A stretch of 64,000 nucleotides of DNA from Mugil cephalus. Taxonomy: Eukaryota; Chordata; Actinopteri; Mugiliformes; Mugilidae. The notes beneath the pieces are model-generated. The model ran no database searches. It saw only the letters and a list, made by a program, of their open reading frames with translations, and was not told the DNA's origin. The DNA lies in assembly GCF_022458985.1 (NCBI RefSeq), contig NC_061770.1, positions 35,197,599 to 35,261,598 on the forward strand, given 5' to 3'. Shown here piece after piece: positions 12,155 to 23,599 of the stretch; the first letter of the stretch is position 1; each line of letters starts with the position of its first letter. The position numbers and the translations under genes were made by a program.

Positions 12155-12400
12155 CATCAGTTGGACAGAGCTTCTAAATATGTTTAGCTAACTAGGCTAG
12201 TTAGCTTGTGTCTTCTAGTTGGTTGCTAGCTGCTAGCTGACATCATAGCCTGCTGGTTGGCTTTCAGTTGGACTGGGCTTCTAAATATGTTTAGGTAACT
12301 AGGCTAGTTAGCTGGTGTCTTCTGGTTGGTTGCTAGTTGGTAGCTGACTGCTAGCCTGCTGGTTGATTTTCAGTTGGACTTAGTTTCTAAATGTGTTTAG
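12155..12400. repeat. Minisatellite, 106-107-bp unit (locus 2)
   Basis: Same unit as at 8470-8720. The cagttggac marker recurs at 12158, 12265 and 12371, giving periods of 107 and 106 bp. Arms such as gctaactaggctagttagct are near-palindromic. Confidence 0.8.
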
Positions 12401-13629
12401 TCTGGGGTCTTGGCTCAAGGGATTGTAACATCTCATCCTGTGTAATGACGAATGTATGTAGTCCAAACTGAGACAGCTTAAATGTTACATTGCAAAACAG
12501 AGATCAAAAGATAAGCACACAAATATAATTTGGCCTGGTCTCAAGGTGTTAATTTTGTAACCATGGTTTCTGAACCGGACAAAAGTTTGTTTCAGACTGC
12601 TATGGTTAAAAAACAAAAACAAAGAAACAGTGCCTTGAAAGGAACCTGTGGTAAGTATTGTTTACTGCTACTGAGCTTCAACAGACCCTCTGTTTTCTTC
12701 TTAACGTGATAAGTTGATGGTTTCTTTAATGCAAAGAGATGGATTCCAGACGAATTGTGTGTAACAAACCGTCCTGATAACTGGTGTATCTCCTCTCTTT
12801 TGTCTCTGATAAAGCTCCCCCAGAGCTACAGACGACAACGAAACACGGCAAAGCTCAAATACGGTGATGGATTTTAAATGAACTGAGCTGTTTTTCTGTG
12901 TTTAAAACCTCATTAGGAGCTTGTTTGGCTGAGTTATAGTGTTTATAATTATTAAAACTCACGTCTCACGTCGCCATGTTATTGCACGCTGAAGTGGTTG
13001 GATAATTTCCTCTGCATTTTATCCTCTGATGAACCGAACTATCTGTAGTTTCCTCTGTTTTCGTCCCTCTGTGTGAGGTGAACGGAGGATGGATAATGTA
13101 TATTTCTCGCAGCTTCGGAGCCTGATGCAATGCACTGAAAATCTCCTTGACTCAATTTGTTAATTAGGCTTTACGGGATTACTCTAAACCTTAGAGGCTG
13201 CGCAGTTATTTATTTTTCATTTTTAATTTTGAACGTTTGTGTTTTGCATTCCAGTCCAGAGTGCACAGGAACTCAGACCTTTATACATCCAGTATATATG
13301 TAGTCAGTGTCAACATATTCTCTCCCCTCTTTCCTCGCTGGGCTGCTCCTGTTGTCATGGCGACGGCTTAGATTAGTAGTCACGTGTGACTGAAAGCTCT
13401 CACCACGCCAAATTTAACTCCTCATCCTGTTTACAATATGATCAGTGACAGAAATAAATAAATAAATAAACGTTCCCACGTCTGTGTCTGTTCCAGTTCA
13501 TCTCAGAGTAACCTGACATCACAGAAAGTCTGTTTCCGATAAAGTCTGAACATTGTTTTCTGTCAGTCAACTGTCTGGTTCGTGACCCTGCTCGTAATTC
13601 AACTTTGACGCGTGGGAAACAACAAACTG
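12401..13629. other. Gene-free stretch; possible conserved non-coding DNA
   Basis: No exon recognised. The part at about 13100-13200, with a TTAATTAG homeodomain-type core at 13160-13167, has even base composition and no repeat character. It is the sort of sequence where a conserved element could lie. This is only a suggestion. Confidence 0.3.
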
Positions 13630-13822
13630 TACACTGATCAGCCACAACATTAAAACCACTGACACGAGAAATAATAACATTTGAACCATCTTGTGACAGT
13701 TCAGTGTTCTGCTGGGAAACATTTGGACCTGGTATTCATTCATTCATTCGTGTGGATGTTATTTAGACTTGTAGCACCCACCTAGACCAGACCAGACACC
13801 CCCACCCTATAGCAATGACGTC
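13630..13822 (+). mobile_element. TcMar-type miniature element fragment
   Basis: It starts with TACACTGATCAGCCACAAC, the terminus shared by elements at 27478, 30122, 35541-35813, 41737-42007 and 53756. It then continues through the shared internal phrase agaccagaccagacaccccc. The right terminus is missing. The TA flank and terminus indicate a Tc1/mariner-class non-autonomous element. Confidence 0.65.
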
Positions 13823-14214
13823 ATCATCATCTAATTGTTTTTTTGTATGGTAACCCTGGTCTGGTCCCTGACGTAACCCCAGAAAGGCAGACGAAGACTA
13901 GTTGATGTCTAGATATTTGTAATTTCAGTCACTGAAGTTGAGAGGAAACGAGGTAAGTTCTGGACTGACTTATCTGGGAACGAGAGCCTCTGATTTTGTG
14001 ACAGCATGTGGTTGTGGTAGAGTTGGATGAGCTGGCAGGAGTTACTATTTGTTTGACTTCTAGTGTTGATGGACCCAATTTTGGCGGCTCACTTTTTGAT
14101 GTTACTAGCTGGATGAACGTTGCAGTACTGTTACACTCGTTGTGATCGTTGTGGCCGTTGCGTTCTGCTTGTCCCTTGTGTGTTTGCTTCGTTGAATTTC
14201 TAAGTTGGTATTCT

Positions 14215-14470
14215 TTGGCAGGTGGAGTTTGCATGTTCTCCCTGTGTCTTTCTCCAGGTACTCCGGTTTCCTCCCACCTCCAAAGACCTGCTCGTTAGGC
14301 TGATTGGTGATTCAAAATTGATCCTAGGTCTGAGTGTGAATGGTTGTTTGTTTTTGAGTTCGCCCTGCAGTAGAACGCCCAGGGTTGGGCTAGGGTTAGG
14401 GTCAGGGATGGCTGGGATAGGCTCCAACAACCCCGCGACCCTAGTCCTCACTAGTGGTAGTAGAAGATGA
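14215..14470 (-). repeat. Dispersed fish repeat R3, inverted copy
   Basis: Read in reverse it carries ggagcctatcccagccatcc, agtaccggag-type and gaacatgcaaactccac blocks. The same blocks occur at 18840, 38597, 44799, 48995 and 49590. This repeat is widespread in teleosts, as I recall it. The gggttaggg here belongs to it and is not telomeric. Confidence 0.7.
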
Positions 14471-16830
14471 CATGAGACTCTTTGGCAGTGACTATGAACC
14501 ACTATGCTGGGATTATTTGTTCCTACCCTTAGTATTTTTTAACTCTTGGGAACCGAATGTATCATCTGTGACACGTTAAAAACTCAAATTGTGGCTGAAC
14601 CCTGGGAAGTTGTGCTTTCGTCTGGAAGACCTTCGTGACACCTCAAGGGTATAACTAGCTTCGCTTTTACCAACAAATTCCTCCAAACAACTCTCCCTTC
14701 CTTGGTCTCTCGGTCTTGCATCATCATTACTGTAATGGCAGCTTCTTTTTCCAGAAAGAGCAACTTCCCGGTGTTCAGCCACACTTTGAATTCTGTCCAT
14801 TGGTGAGTTTAGGTCTTAAAGAGTTAAGGTAGCACCTTTGTGCAGGTATTCCATTTACTTTATAGCTGTTGTGCTACATCTTTATTGTAGGGGCATCTAT
14901 TGTTGCACGTCTTGGAAGATCTGGCATGATCCCAGAGGGCCTTGTGCATTTTTCAGAGTTCGATTTTGAGTGTGCACCTCCACCAGCCTTGTTGTGACAA
15001 CTGGTGCAGTGGTTTTTGGTTCATACCTCAAACAGCCACACCTGAGAAAACGTGAACAAAGGGCTCACCATGTGTCACCTGTCACGAATTTGATTGTTTG
15101 CCTCCATTTTATGCTGCAGCCTTCGAGCCGGATCGTTACGACATTAATATGCTGGACACGATTGTCCAGATGTGATTTACGTTATCAATCATCAGATAGC
15201 CGTGTAGCATTCTTTTCATTCATCAAGTCCTGTTGGTGCGTTGTAAGGTCAGATCAAATTAGACTGCGGCTTACTAACCTCATCTCACTATCGACGTTGC
15301 ATCAATGAGCAGCTGCCAAGAGACACAAATTACCAAGCTTTCCTTGAGACTATATCATATATGGTAAGGCTCCTGTGTTCTCTGCACTAATCTGCTGCTG
15401 CAGCCCAAACTCCAACCCTGGCACAAACAATTCTGCTTCACTCTGGCTCTTTGCCAAAACACACATTTTAAATTGTGCAAATCTCTCTTGTTATTCTCTG
15501 GAGCTTCTGCACCTTCACTCCAGAGGACAGCAGGTTAAATTTGGCTTCCAGGTTTAGGTTGCTGCTCACACTGCCACACCAAACATCCCCATTTGTTCAC
15601 TCCTGCCCTCCTATCATTACATTTTTTCGAATTTTGTTTCATTTACATCATTAATGATGCAGGTTGTCGCAAGATACTTTACAGAAGCCACTACTACTGG
15701 TTCAATGATAGACTGGAAACCACCATATTATATGTATGTGGATGTATGTGATTGGTTGTGCTAATGCTCCATGACCAAGCCATGAACCGCTGGTTTATAC
15801 ACCTTTGGCAAATGCTAAATTAAGCAAAAACACCTGGAGTGTCTATTTCCTGCATGAATGGACGATTGTGTTGCACCTGTATCCTCTGTTGCTTCAGTTG
15901 CAGCCATTCTTTATTTGACCCATGAGAGTACCAATTAAGACGGGCGTGATGCTAAAATAGTGAAGAGCCCCTTATTGAGACACTGCAAGGCCTGTCAGTG
16001 CTGCACACAACTCACACACTAACACACGAGTAGAGGTGGTTAAATATATTTAATGTTTACTGCTTCCCTTCAGTAATGTTGCACTTTCAGTCACTTACAA
16101 CAGGAGTTCTATAAATTAAGCTTAGAAAGGTTTAGTGAAGAACATTATGCAGCCAAACAAATAAAATAAATACAATATAAAACAACTATTTCCAGATATT
16201 TCTGTGAAATTTCCATATTTGATGTAACCAGAATCAGAAATGCTCATTTTAATATTAATCCCCAGGTGGGAAATTGGGTTTGCTACAGCTATTCCAATAA
16301 ACCACAGTACTAAAAAACAAAAACAGAATTTTATATGCCACTGGCAGGCCGTGCATTTTCCACTTAAGGCCTCTTAATGTGATCGTTATGACGACGCTGC
16401 TGTAGAGACCGCAATAAAACCCGACATTGCATCGATGTTGACCCAATAAAACGGCAAAAACATAAAAGATGTAAATATAATTTGTTTTACTCCCCGTGCT
16501 GCTCCCTAACTCACATTAACCAAGGACTCTGACCCCACTCCCGTAACTCTCTGGACTTTACATAGCCAGTGACATCTATATTAATACTATATATTATATT
16601 TTCATCCCATCCCTTTTTGCAACAACTCAGAGGTTGCACCAACCACTTATGTATATTGTCATGTGCCATGCCATGTTTTTCTTTTCTTTTTAGTAAAACT
16701 TTGTATATGCTGGCTATTTATATCTATACTTTGACTTGAAACTATTTAGAGTTCGTCCTTGGAGCCTGTTAACCAATGGTAGTGGTTGTATTTGCTGACC
16801 TGAAAGTGGTGGACACCCCCTTTCCCCGAC
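14471..16830. other. Gene-free stretch, no recognised gene
   Basis: ORFs of 60-112 codons exist (for example 14970-15308), but they overlap others on the opposite strand and show no domain, splice structure or codon signature that I can recognise. An old, unclassified repeat is possible between 14600 and 15400. Confidence 0.4.
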
Positions 16831-16839
16831 TAGATAGCG

Positions 16840-17050
16840 TTGCCCTGGAGCTAGCTAGCCCTTTCCCCAACTAGCTAGCTTCACCGCAGAGCAAGGTAGC
16901 CCTTTCCCAGCTAGCTAGCTTTCCCCCGGAGCCCCCAGCTAGGCTAGCTAGCTCATTATAAAATGCAGCTTTTTCTGGAAATCCACTGTAAAATTGACTT
17001 CCAGCTATTGTGTGTTCAACAAATAACTATCAAAGCGTTAACAGGGATGA
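16840..17050. repeat. Dispersed repeat with GCTAGC clusters, copy 1
   Basis: It shares ctagctagc clusters, aatgcagctttttctggaaa, and caacaaataactatcaaagc with 18120-18310. Both copies are in the same orientation, 1.3 kb apart. Confidence 0.7.
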
Positions 17051-18060
17051 TTTGGTTGAGCAGCCAGCCATCAGCTTGGCATATTATTCCAACTTTATGG
17101 TTAACAGTGTATAAGAAAGGATGAACTAAGTCATATTATAACAAAATACAAATACAACTAATATGCAGCTGTAAGATATTTCACTATATTTATGTGACAT
17201 GGCTCGGGGGGGTGGGTTCTGAGTGGTTTGTTGAGCTAAGAGGCTTAGTCACTTTGTGGTTGGGGGGTTTTCAGCTCTTCAGACTGTGGGCTGCAGCTGA
17301 CACAGAGCAGAGGAGGCCTGGTTCACAGAGGAAGGTCACAAGGTTGACACATCAAAAAAAAGAAGAAGAAGAAAAAAAAGAAGGAGCTGACTGACTTATC
17401 TCCTCCACGGGTGGGACTCTGAATACTCCCCACAGCCAGTCACACTCAAGGTAAACCAGACATCTGGTCCGTTGATAAACTTCTCAATAGCGTGACTTAA
17501 CTCTGACATTCAGACTTGTTCCCAAACAGCATTGACATCATTATGGTTCAGATCACTGGCAGAAGCGTCCTGTGTCTGATTTATTTTCTCGTATGTGACT
17601 CAGATCTGTTTATGTAACAATGTGAACAGGACAAATCATGCAGAAAATTTTAAGCTGCATGTTTTAGCTTTAAGCTATTGTTGCGCTGTCTCTCTGAACA
17701 TCCTGTTACAATTTATCTGCTATACAATCCCTGCCTGTGTCTGGCCCGACATGTCTGTTTGCATACTTCGTCACGGTTCTGAAGTCGCTCAGTTGTTCTC
17801 AGTAAACAGCTAGCAACTTGAGCTTGTTGAAACTATGCACAGAGAAGGCATAACATTATGACCACCTTTCTAATATTCCTATAAGCTTCCGAAACAGTTG
17901 TGACTCATCAAAGAATAATGAGTCATCCAGAGGGGGTCCTGAATGTTTTTAGTGGGGAGAACTTTGGCCTCTGTGGGTTGAGAGCCATCACAGTCTTGTT
18001 CCCAGCTAAGCTAGCACATAATAACCTTTACCTTTTCTCAACTTAACAGACTGAAATTCT
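17051..18060. other. Gene-free stretch; TcMar fragment at 17845-17970
   Basis: Contains an AG-rich run (17356-17385) and an eroded piece of the TcMar miniature family, with cataacattatgaccacctt at 17849 and tgtgactcatcaaagaat nearby. Nothing coding is recognised. Confidence 0.45.
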
Positions 18061-18062
18061 AA

Positions 18063-18380
18063 GTAACTAGACCTGAACTAGCACTCCAAAGTTATGGCAC
18101 AAAAACCAATAAAGGGGTGATGGCCCATTCCCCACCTAGCTAGCTTTCACCCAGAGCCACTAGTTAGACTAGCTAGCTCCGGGGTTGGTGCCCTTCATCA
18201 GAAAATGCAGCTTTTTCTGGAAAGTTCGCTGTAAAATTGTCCTTCTTCGGCCATCGTGGGGTCAACAAATAGCTATCAAAGCGTTATCGGGGATGATTCG
18301 ATAGAGCGGAACGTGAACCACTAGCTAGACCTGAACTAGCACTCCAAAGTTACGGCCCAAAAACCAATAAAGGGGTGATT
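18063..18380. repeat. GCTAGC repeat copy 2 with a nested direct repeat
   Basis: A 50-bp phrase beginning acctgaactagcactccaaa and ending ataaaggggtga occurs at about 18069-18120 and again at 18329-18379 with two or three changes. It brackets the second copy of the 16840-17050 repeat. The bracketing phrase may be part of a larger tandem unit of 260 bp. Confidence 0.7.
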
Positions 18381-18839
18381 GTCATACAAACACTTGGAGC
18401 ATTTCTACACCAAGTAAGTTTTAAAACATCCAAATTTACCTCATTAGGCAAAATTAGCTTCACCAGAGGTGAATGAAAATTAGATATTTACCCTGTAAAC
18501 GTGTTCAGTTCCGCCTAGGACCCCGAGCTGGAAGGGGGCCCCCAGAGACGGGATTGATATTGGTCCATAGCAGTGACAGTGATGGAACCCTTAGAGACGT
18601 CTCTCTAATGGGGCCCGCTACTAGCTGGCTTGCTGCTGGGGCGGGGAGCTGCCTCTTGCCTTTGGCCTCCAAAGTGTCTTCATACAACCCTGAACGTGTT
18701 ACTACGGCTAGTATCAGAGTTCTCCTTATCCGATTAAGACATGTATGCATGTATATGCCTTAATCTGAGTGTAACTAGACAACACATGTGAATATGCTCC
18801 ACAACCACTGTGCTGGCGCATGACCCTTGAACAAAAACA

Positions 18840-18955
18840 TCCAAGAAAACATGCAAACTCCAGACAGAAAGGCCTTGAGAATCAAACCCTCGATTCAAAA
18901 CCTGGAACCCTCTTGCTGTGAGGCAGTTGTACCAACTGTGCCGCCGTGCTTCCCA
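18840..18955 (+). repeat. Dispersed repeat R3, short copy
   Basis: Holds acatgcaaactccagacaga and the tail-like block with gaaccctcttgctgtgaggc, as in other R3 copies. It is truncated. Confidence 0.6.
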
Positions 18956-21060
18956 GTAACAGAACCAGTAGAAGAACCACCTGAAGGATTGCACACATCT
19001 TATCTGCACCATTAAAAAGCTGCATTATAAGGTCAACTGGAAAGGAGGCCGCCTCGTGTGGAGGAGGAGGACATATTTTCTCTGCTCCATGTTAACTGGG
19101 ACAAGGACCGCATTCAGAACGATGAACTTTGAGCATAGCTCGATTGAGCTGTGCATGCCTAGGTGTGTGAATGAATGCCAGGTTCAAAGGTGGACCTGTT
19201 GTGGCTGATCAGTGTACAGAACGTATCAGTAAACGTTAAAAATCCTCCAGAGGTGAATGAAAAGCAATACAGGAGAATGATGAGAGAAATGTCTCTTGGG
19301 CTAGGGTCAGGGACACTGGAGGAAAAGTTATCTCGGGGGTCTCCATGGCAATAATATGTGGCAGGAACTGGGGCTCTGATTTAATTGTGCACCTCCGGAC
19401 TTGTCGAACACACAGCTTTCAACTGCAAATTTGCAAAGGCTTCAAAGACACGCTTTCTATTCTGCACAGAGCGAGCCGCGTAGTAATTTACAGCAGTCTA
19501 TGAATATCAAGCAGAGGAGTGAGTCACTGTTGTTGCGCGATTGCGAAGATAAAGGAGTACGGGGCGACGTCGTGTACTGTATCAGTCAGTCAATTTTCTT
19601 GCTGAAAGGCTGGAAGACGGGAATTGATGGAAATGGAAGCAGCTCATTATTTCGCCCCTGACAAATGCTCTGGAGGCCGACAGTTTGGAGACGCACTACA
19701 CTCCATCTCATTGAAAAGATATAATAACAACATCACAAAAAGTAAATGCCAAGTGTGGCGCCTGAAAGAATCCCTGAGATTCACAGTTAAAAGTCCAATT
19801 ATGTTACAGTTGGATTCAACAGGTTTGAACCATTTAATTAAGCTGACCTCTTCAGCACCGTTTATCTGAGATGTTGATATTTCCATGTGCATAATTGCAG
19901 CAACCATTTTCTTAGCTGCAGTTTAACCAGACAATGTGACATCAGTGAGTACAACTATTAAAGCTAGTTGGAGTTGGATGGTTTCCTACGCTCTTCTTCC
20001 TCTTCCTCTCCGGGTTTCTGCCGCCTCAGCAATCTTTGTTGTTTCATCCTGTATAGTGTCTCTGACACTCACTAGTCCTTGGCCTACTTTTAAATAGCCT
20101 TTCATCTTCTTCTTTAGGCAGCCTATTGTGCCAGCAAGCTACCTGATGTCTAGTAATGCCACTCAGACCACCCTCTTCGGCTCACCCTACTGTCACCGCA
20201 CCGAAGCACAATAGCCCTAATCCTCAAGATATCATGTAGAAGAAAACTGCAACTGAGGCCTACTCATTAATCCCAGAACTAATAAGAGTTGATCAGCTTG
20301 CTTGTAGCTATTGTTGTTAGTTTATTTGGTAGTTTATTTGTGGCAAATACATATAGGAAAACCCTGACTGTAGTAGAAGCATTAAGGAGTGTCATTCCAA
20401 AAGGCGTTAAATGGAAAGGCAATTGGAATTTTGTCTTTAAGAAATTCTACAAGTCCAGTTGCCTTTATTCAACACCTTTTGGATTACCATGACCTGAATT
20501 CTCCTTTCAGCGGCCGTAATGTTGTGGCTTATCTGTGTATATTAGGCTAAGGCATGTCCTTCTGAATCGTCTTCCAGGATATTAATTTTCCTCCTGTCGT
20601 CAGTGGAGCTGAATAAAAGAGATTATTTCTGGTTATTTCAATGCATGCTCTGTAATTCAGTCCCAGAAGCTATTTGCATAATGCAATGAGAAAGTCAGTA
20701 AAGAAGCCCATTACAGCTCATTACTGGATGAGTAAAGCAAATGAAGTAAAGCGGTGACTTAGAGAAGTGAGAGGATTGAACGTCCTGGCGTCTCGGAGCC
20801 GCATCCTTGGGTTTTTCCTTTTGTGTTGGAGCCATTTATCGCATACCTTTGTGTTACTGTGAATATTCAGGGGTGTTTTGGTTATTTTTCTGACTCCTAC
20901 TTTAAAGTTTTATAGCAGGAAAACAGAAGAGAGCGGAGAGACCAGGTGCTGGTCGGGAGTCTAGGTGCTTTTTAATTAGAGTTCATTATTGATCCTTAAA
21001 GGACACTGTTTCGTTGCAGTCGCTTCCATAAAGTTTCTTAGTTTCTAACGACATTAACCA
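18956..21060. other. Gene-free stretch, moderately complex
   Basis: No exon, terminus or repeat family is recognised. The segments at about 19380-19880 and 20560-20800 have balanced composition and could hold conserved non-coding DNA. A 3' piece of the TcMar terminus (tgttgtggcttatctgtgta) sits at 20520, and another (ttgtggctgatcagtgtaca) at 19199. Confidence 0.4.
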
Positions 21061-21074
21061 TGGTTTGATGGCAG

Positions 21075-21175
21075 AGTGGCAAGACACATTTCTGACCGTC
21101 TGCAGTTTGATCGACATCATGTGGACGAGACAAGTATATTGGGACAATGTTCAGTGGAAATGGGCCAAACAAATT
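21075..21175 (+). pseudogene. Possible Tc1 transposase scrap
   Basis: The reading near 21105-21165 approximates the Tc1 phrase HVDKPxxYWDNVLW through frameshifts (catgtggacgagacaagtat, then attgggacaatgttcagtgg). It is too short and decayed to be sure. Confidence 0.35.
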
Positions 21176-21182
21176 CAAATGT

Positions 21183-21240
21183 TGTCCAGACTTTTCTGGA
21201 CAACGGGTCTACCAGTTGTCCAGACTGGTAGACCCGGTTT
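21183..21240. repeat. Paired hairpins sharing a gttgtccaga direct repeat
   Basis: The first hairpin has 10-bp arms gttgtccaga and tctggacaac around a 4-base loop. The second has 12-bp arms cgggtctaccag and ctggtagacccg around a 9-base loop, ttgtccaga. The loop of the second repeats the arm of the first. This is seen directly in the sequence. No function is assigned. Confidence 0.7.
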
Positions 21241-23150
21241 AGCTTCGCTAACCACAAGCGTCTCCTTTCCTCTGATAACTTTGAGCATTGTTCTCCCTAA
21301 TTTGTAACAACTTTTGTCAGTGTTTGAAATTCCAAACGTTTTCTGCGGTCTACCCGGTTGGTCCACCCCAAAACACGCCAATAATTCACCATTTCCCACG
21401 TTCTACTTCAGTAGACATGGCCAACATGACTACTTCTGGAATGATGACTCACCGTGACAACTCTCTACTGAAATGTGAAGCAAGCCGTTCATGTGACGAA
21501 ACCCACCGACATTCTCACAGTTGAAGTGGTTCTGTCCTGAGGAATGGGCTAAAATTCCTCCAAGCTGCTGTTGTGTTGTTGCAAACTGTGAAGTGGTGTT
21601 TGTTTGTGTGGTAAGGATGAGGTCCACCTGCTACGTATTTGCTCCGGAGAGTGCAGCTCGCCTCATTCGCTGCTGGAGGGTAGAGAGTTGCGCGGCATCA
21701 GATTATTTTCTTTTTCAAAGTCGGCTGTTACGCGATGATGTATCACCGATATAATGATGATGGAGGAGTGGCTCAGTGCTAAATGGTGGGAGCCAGCCCT
21801 GTAGTTAGAGGCATTTATACACCCAGACTGAGCCCCCATCAATTATATCTGACACAGGAAAATGAATAGACTTAGAACAGTTCCTAACATTCAGCCTACG
21901 AGTCAATTAAGATGTGACTGTGGATGCAGTGCAATCAGTTTAACAGCCACATCAGCTACTTCTGCTGTTGGCAAAACCCGTAAAAGGCACATCAGGCAGT
22001 TTTTGTTCAGTTTCTTTGTGCAGCTCAACAAATGACGCGTCTCTCGTGTAAAGAGCTCTCGTGCTCTTTCATCGTGAGATAAACCATCTCCTCTGCACTC
22101 TTGTTCACAGAAAAGCTTTGAGGTAGAAAATTATCCGGACCCCTGTGACCTAAAGTCTCAGCGTTATAAAGATAATATTGTAACAAGACATTTCCTGGTG
22201 AGCCAGGCCTGGAGGGCTGGGATGAGTAATCAAGTACAATAACAACCAGAAGTCCAGCTCTCTAAATCCGACTTATGTGCTCTGTAGAACATACATGCTA
22301 TATTCATTTTTTCACATGATTGAAATATGTAAATATTTATGCGTGTATGACACTTTCCAAACACCTCTATCATCATCATATATGTGCAGGAGATGTCCTT
22401 GTGCCATCCAGACATGACTCATTGGGAGCGATGCTCAACGCTGCATGGGAAACCATTCAAATCCCAGAAGGTCCTGACTGGAATCCGAAACCGTCTTCGT
22501 GTCCTCACCACCCTCGTCTCAGGATGTGAAAGATATCAGAGCGCGAGCACCAGATTTGAATTACAGATGGGATTTGCAGGATCGGCAGCAGAAAACTGTA
22601 GGTGTGCAGAGGAGAAAGTATCTTGACAGACTGTCTACTTTATTAAAAACTCATGCATATTAAGAGCCACATTTCTCTTCCCCAGGCTCTTCTCCAGGTT
22701 TCCATAAACCAGTCGATAAGGTAAGGACGTTCATAATTTAAAAGGTGTTTAGAGATTCCTCCAGGGGAGCTGGTTGGTAGGTAAACGCCATTAAAATAAC
22801 TATTCAATATAAGTACTTGCTAATTTGTGACAGCACATCTTAGTAAGATCACTGAGCTTTCAGAATAACAGATGAGTTGGCTGTTATAATGTTGGAATAT
22901 ACTAAGAGTCATTAGCAGGTTGGAGAATTATGCATTCAGGCAGGAATGCATGAAGACCGGGTGTTTAACTCCAGTACCATGGCTTTAAGTTTGGGTACTG
23001 ACATAAAAACTGGCATTACTTGAAAATGGGAACTAGGGCAAGGACATTCTCTCCACGGACTGAAAACTACATGAAGATTAAAGTCACAATAGAAAAGAAG
23101 AAGAAAGGCATCAAATAAATGCAGCGATTTTCCCAATTTGTCTATTCATG
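21241..23150. other. Gene-free stretch, no recognised feature
   Basis: Short ORFs at 21288-21754 and 22230-22626 overlap on opposite strands without domains. No transposon termini were identified. Confidence 0.45.
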
Positions 23151-23154
23151 CCAT

Positions 23155-23500
23155 GGTTACAATGATTTCCTCTCCTGGGAGTTGATAAGAGAGGCCAGAC
23201 TGAGAACAAATGGGGGGGGTTTGAGTCGAGTTTTAACCCACGGGGGTGGTTGGCCAACAGAGATAACTCCATAATAGTCTGAGAGGTCACAAAGGAACAC
23301 AGGGGGACTTCCAACAGCAGCTTGATCAACATTATGTGGACAAGCCACAAGACTATTGGGCCAATGTTTTGTGGACAGATGAGACCAGAGTAGAACAGAT
23401 GGGTCTAAATGAGAGGCATCGTCATGTTTGGAGAAGAAACAACGCTGCATTCCAGCATCAGAACCTCATTCCTCCATGAAACATGGAGGAAATGACAGGA
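23155..23500 (+). pseudogene. Decayed Tc1 transposase fragment
   Basis: Frame-hopping translation gives REAxLRTNGG near 23190, then HVDKPQDYWANVLW near 23327-23370, LWTDETRVEQ at 23365 and HRHVWRRNNAAF near 23420. These match the catalytic-domain order of Tc1 transposases, and TDE holds the first part of the DDE region. Frameshifts and missing ends make it a dead fragment. The ORF on the opposite strand at 23111-23450 is its shadow. Confidence 0.7.
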
Positions 23501-23547
23501 CATGAGTCCATGAGCTGAATGAGAGGAGAGACTGGAGGAAGGAAAAA

Positions 23548-23583
23548 AAGGAAGGAAGGAAGGAAGGAAGGAAAGAGAAGAAG
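23548..23583. repeat. (GGAA)n microsatellite
   Basis: About six to seven GGAA units in a wider AG-rich patch. Confidence 0.85.
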
Positions 23584-23599
23584 AAAGGAAGGAAACTTA

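Noticed and set aside
14380-14405. gggttaggg suggesting interstitial telomeric repeat
   Set aside because: Only one clear unit, and it belongs to the inverted R3 repeat.
22320-22626. Overlapping plus-strand ORFs of 69 and 80 codons
   Set aside because: Two frames open over the same bases, no domain, no clear splice sites.
23535-23590. GGAA array as a dense ETS-binding enhancer
   Set aside because: A simple microsatellite in repeat-rich DNA; no supporting context.
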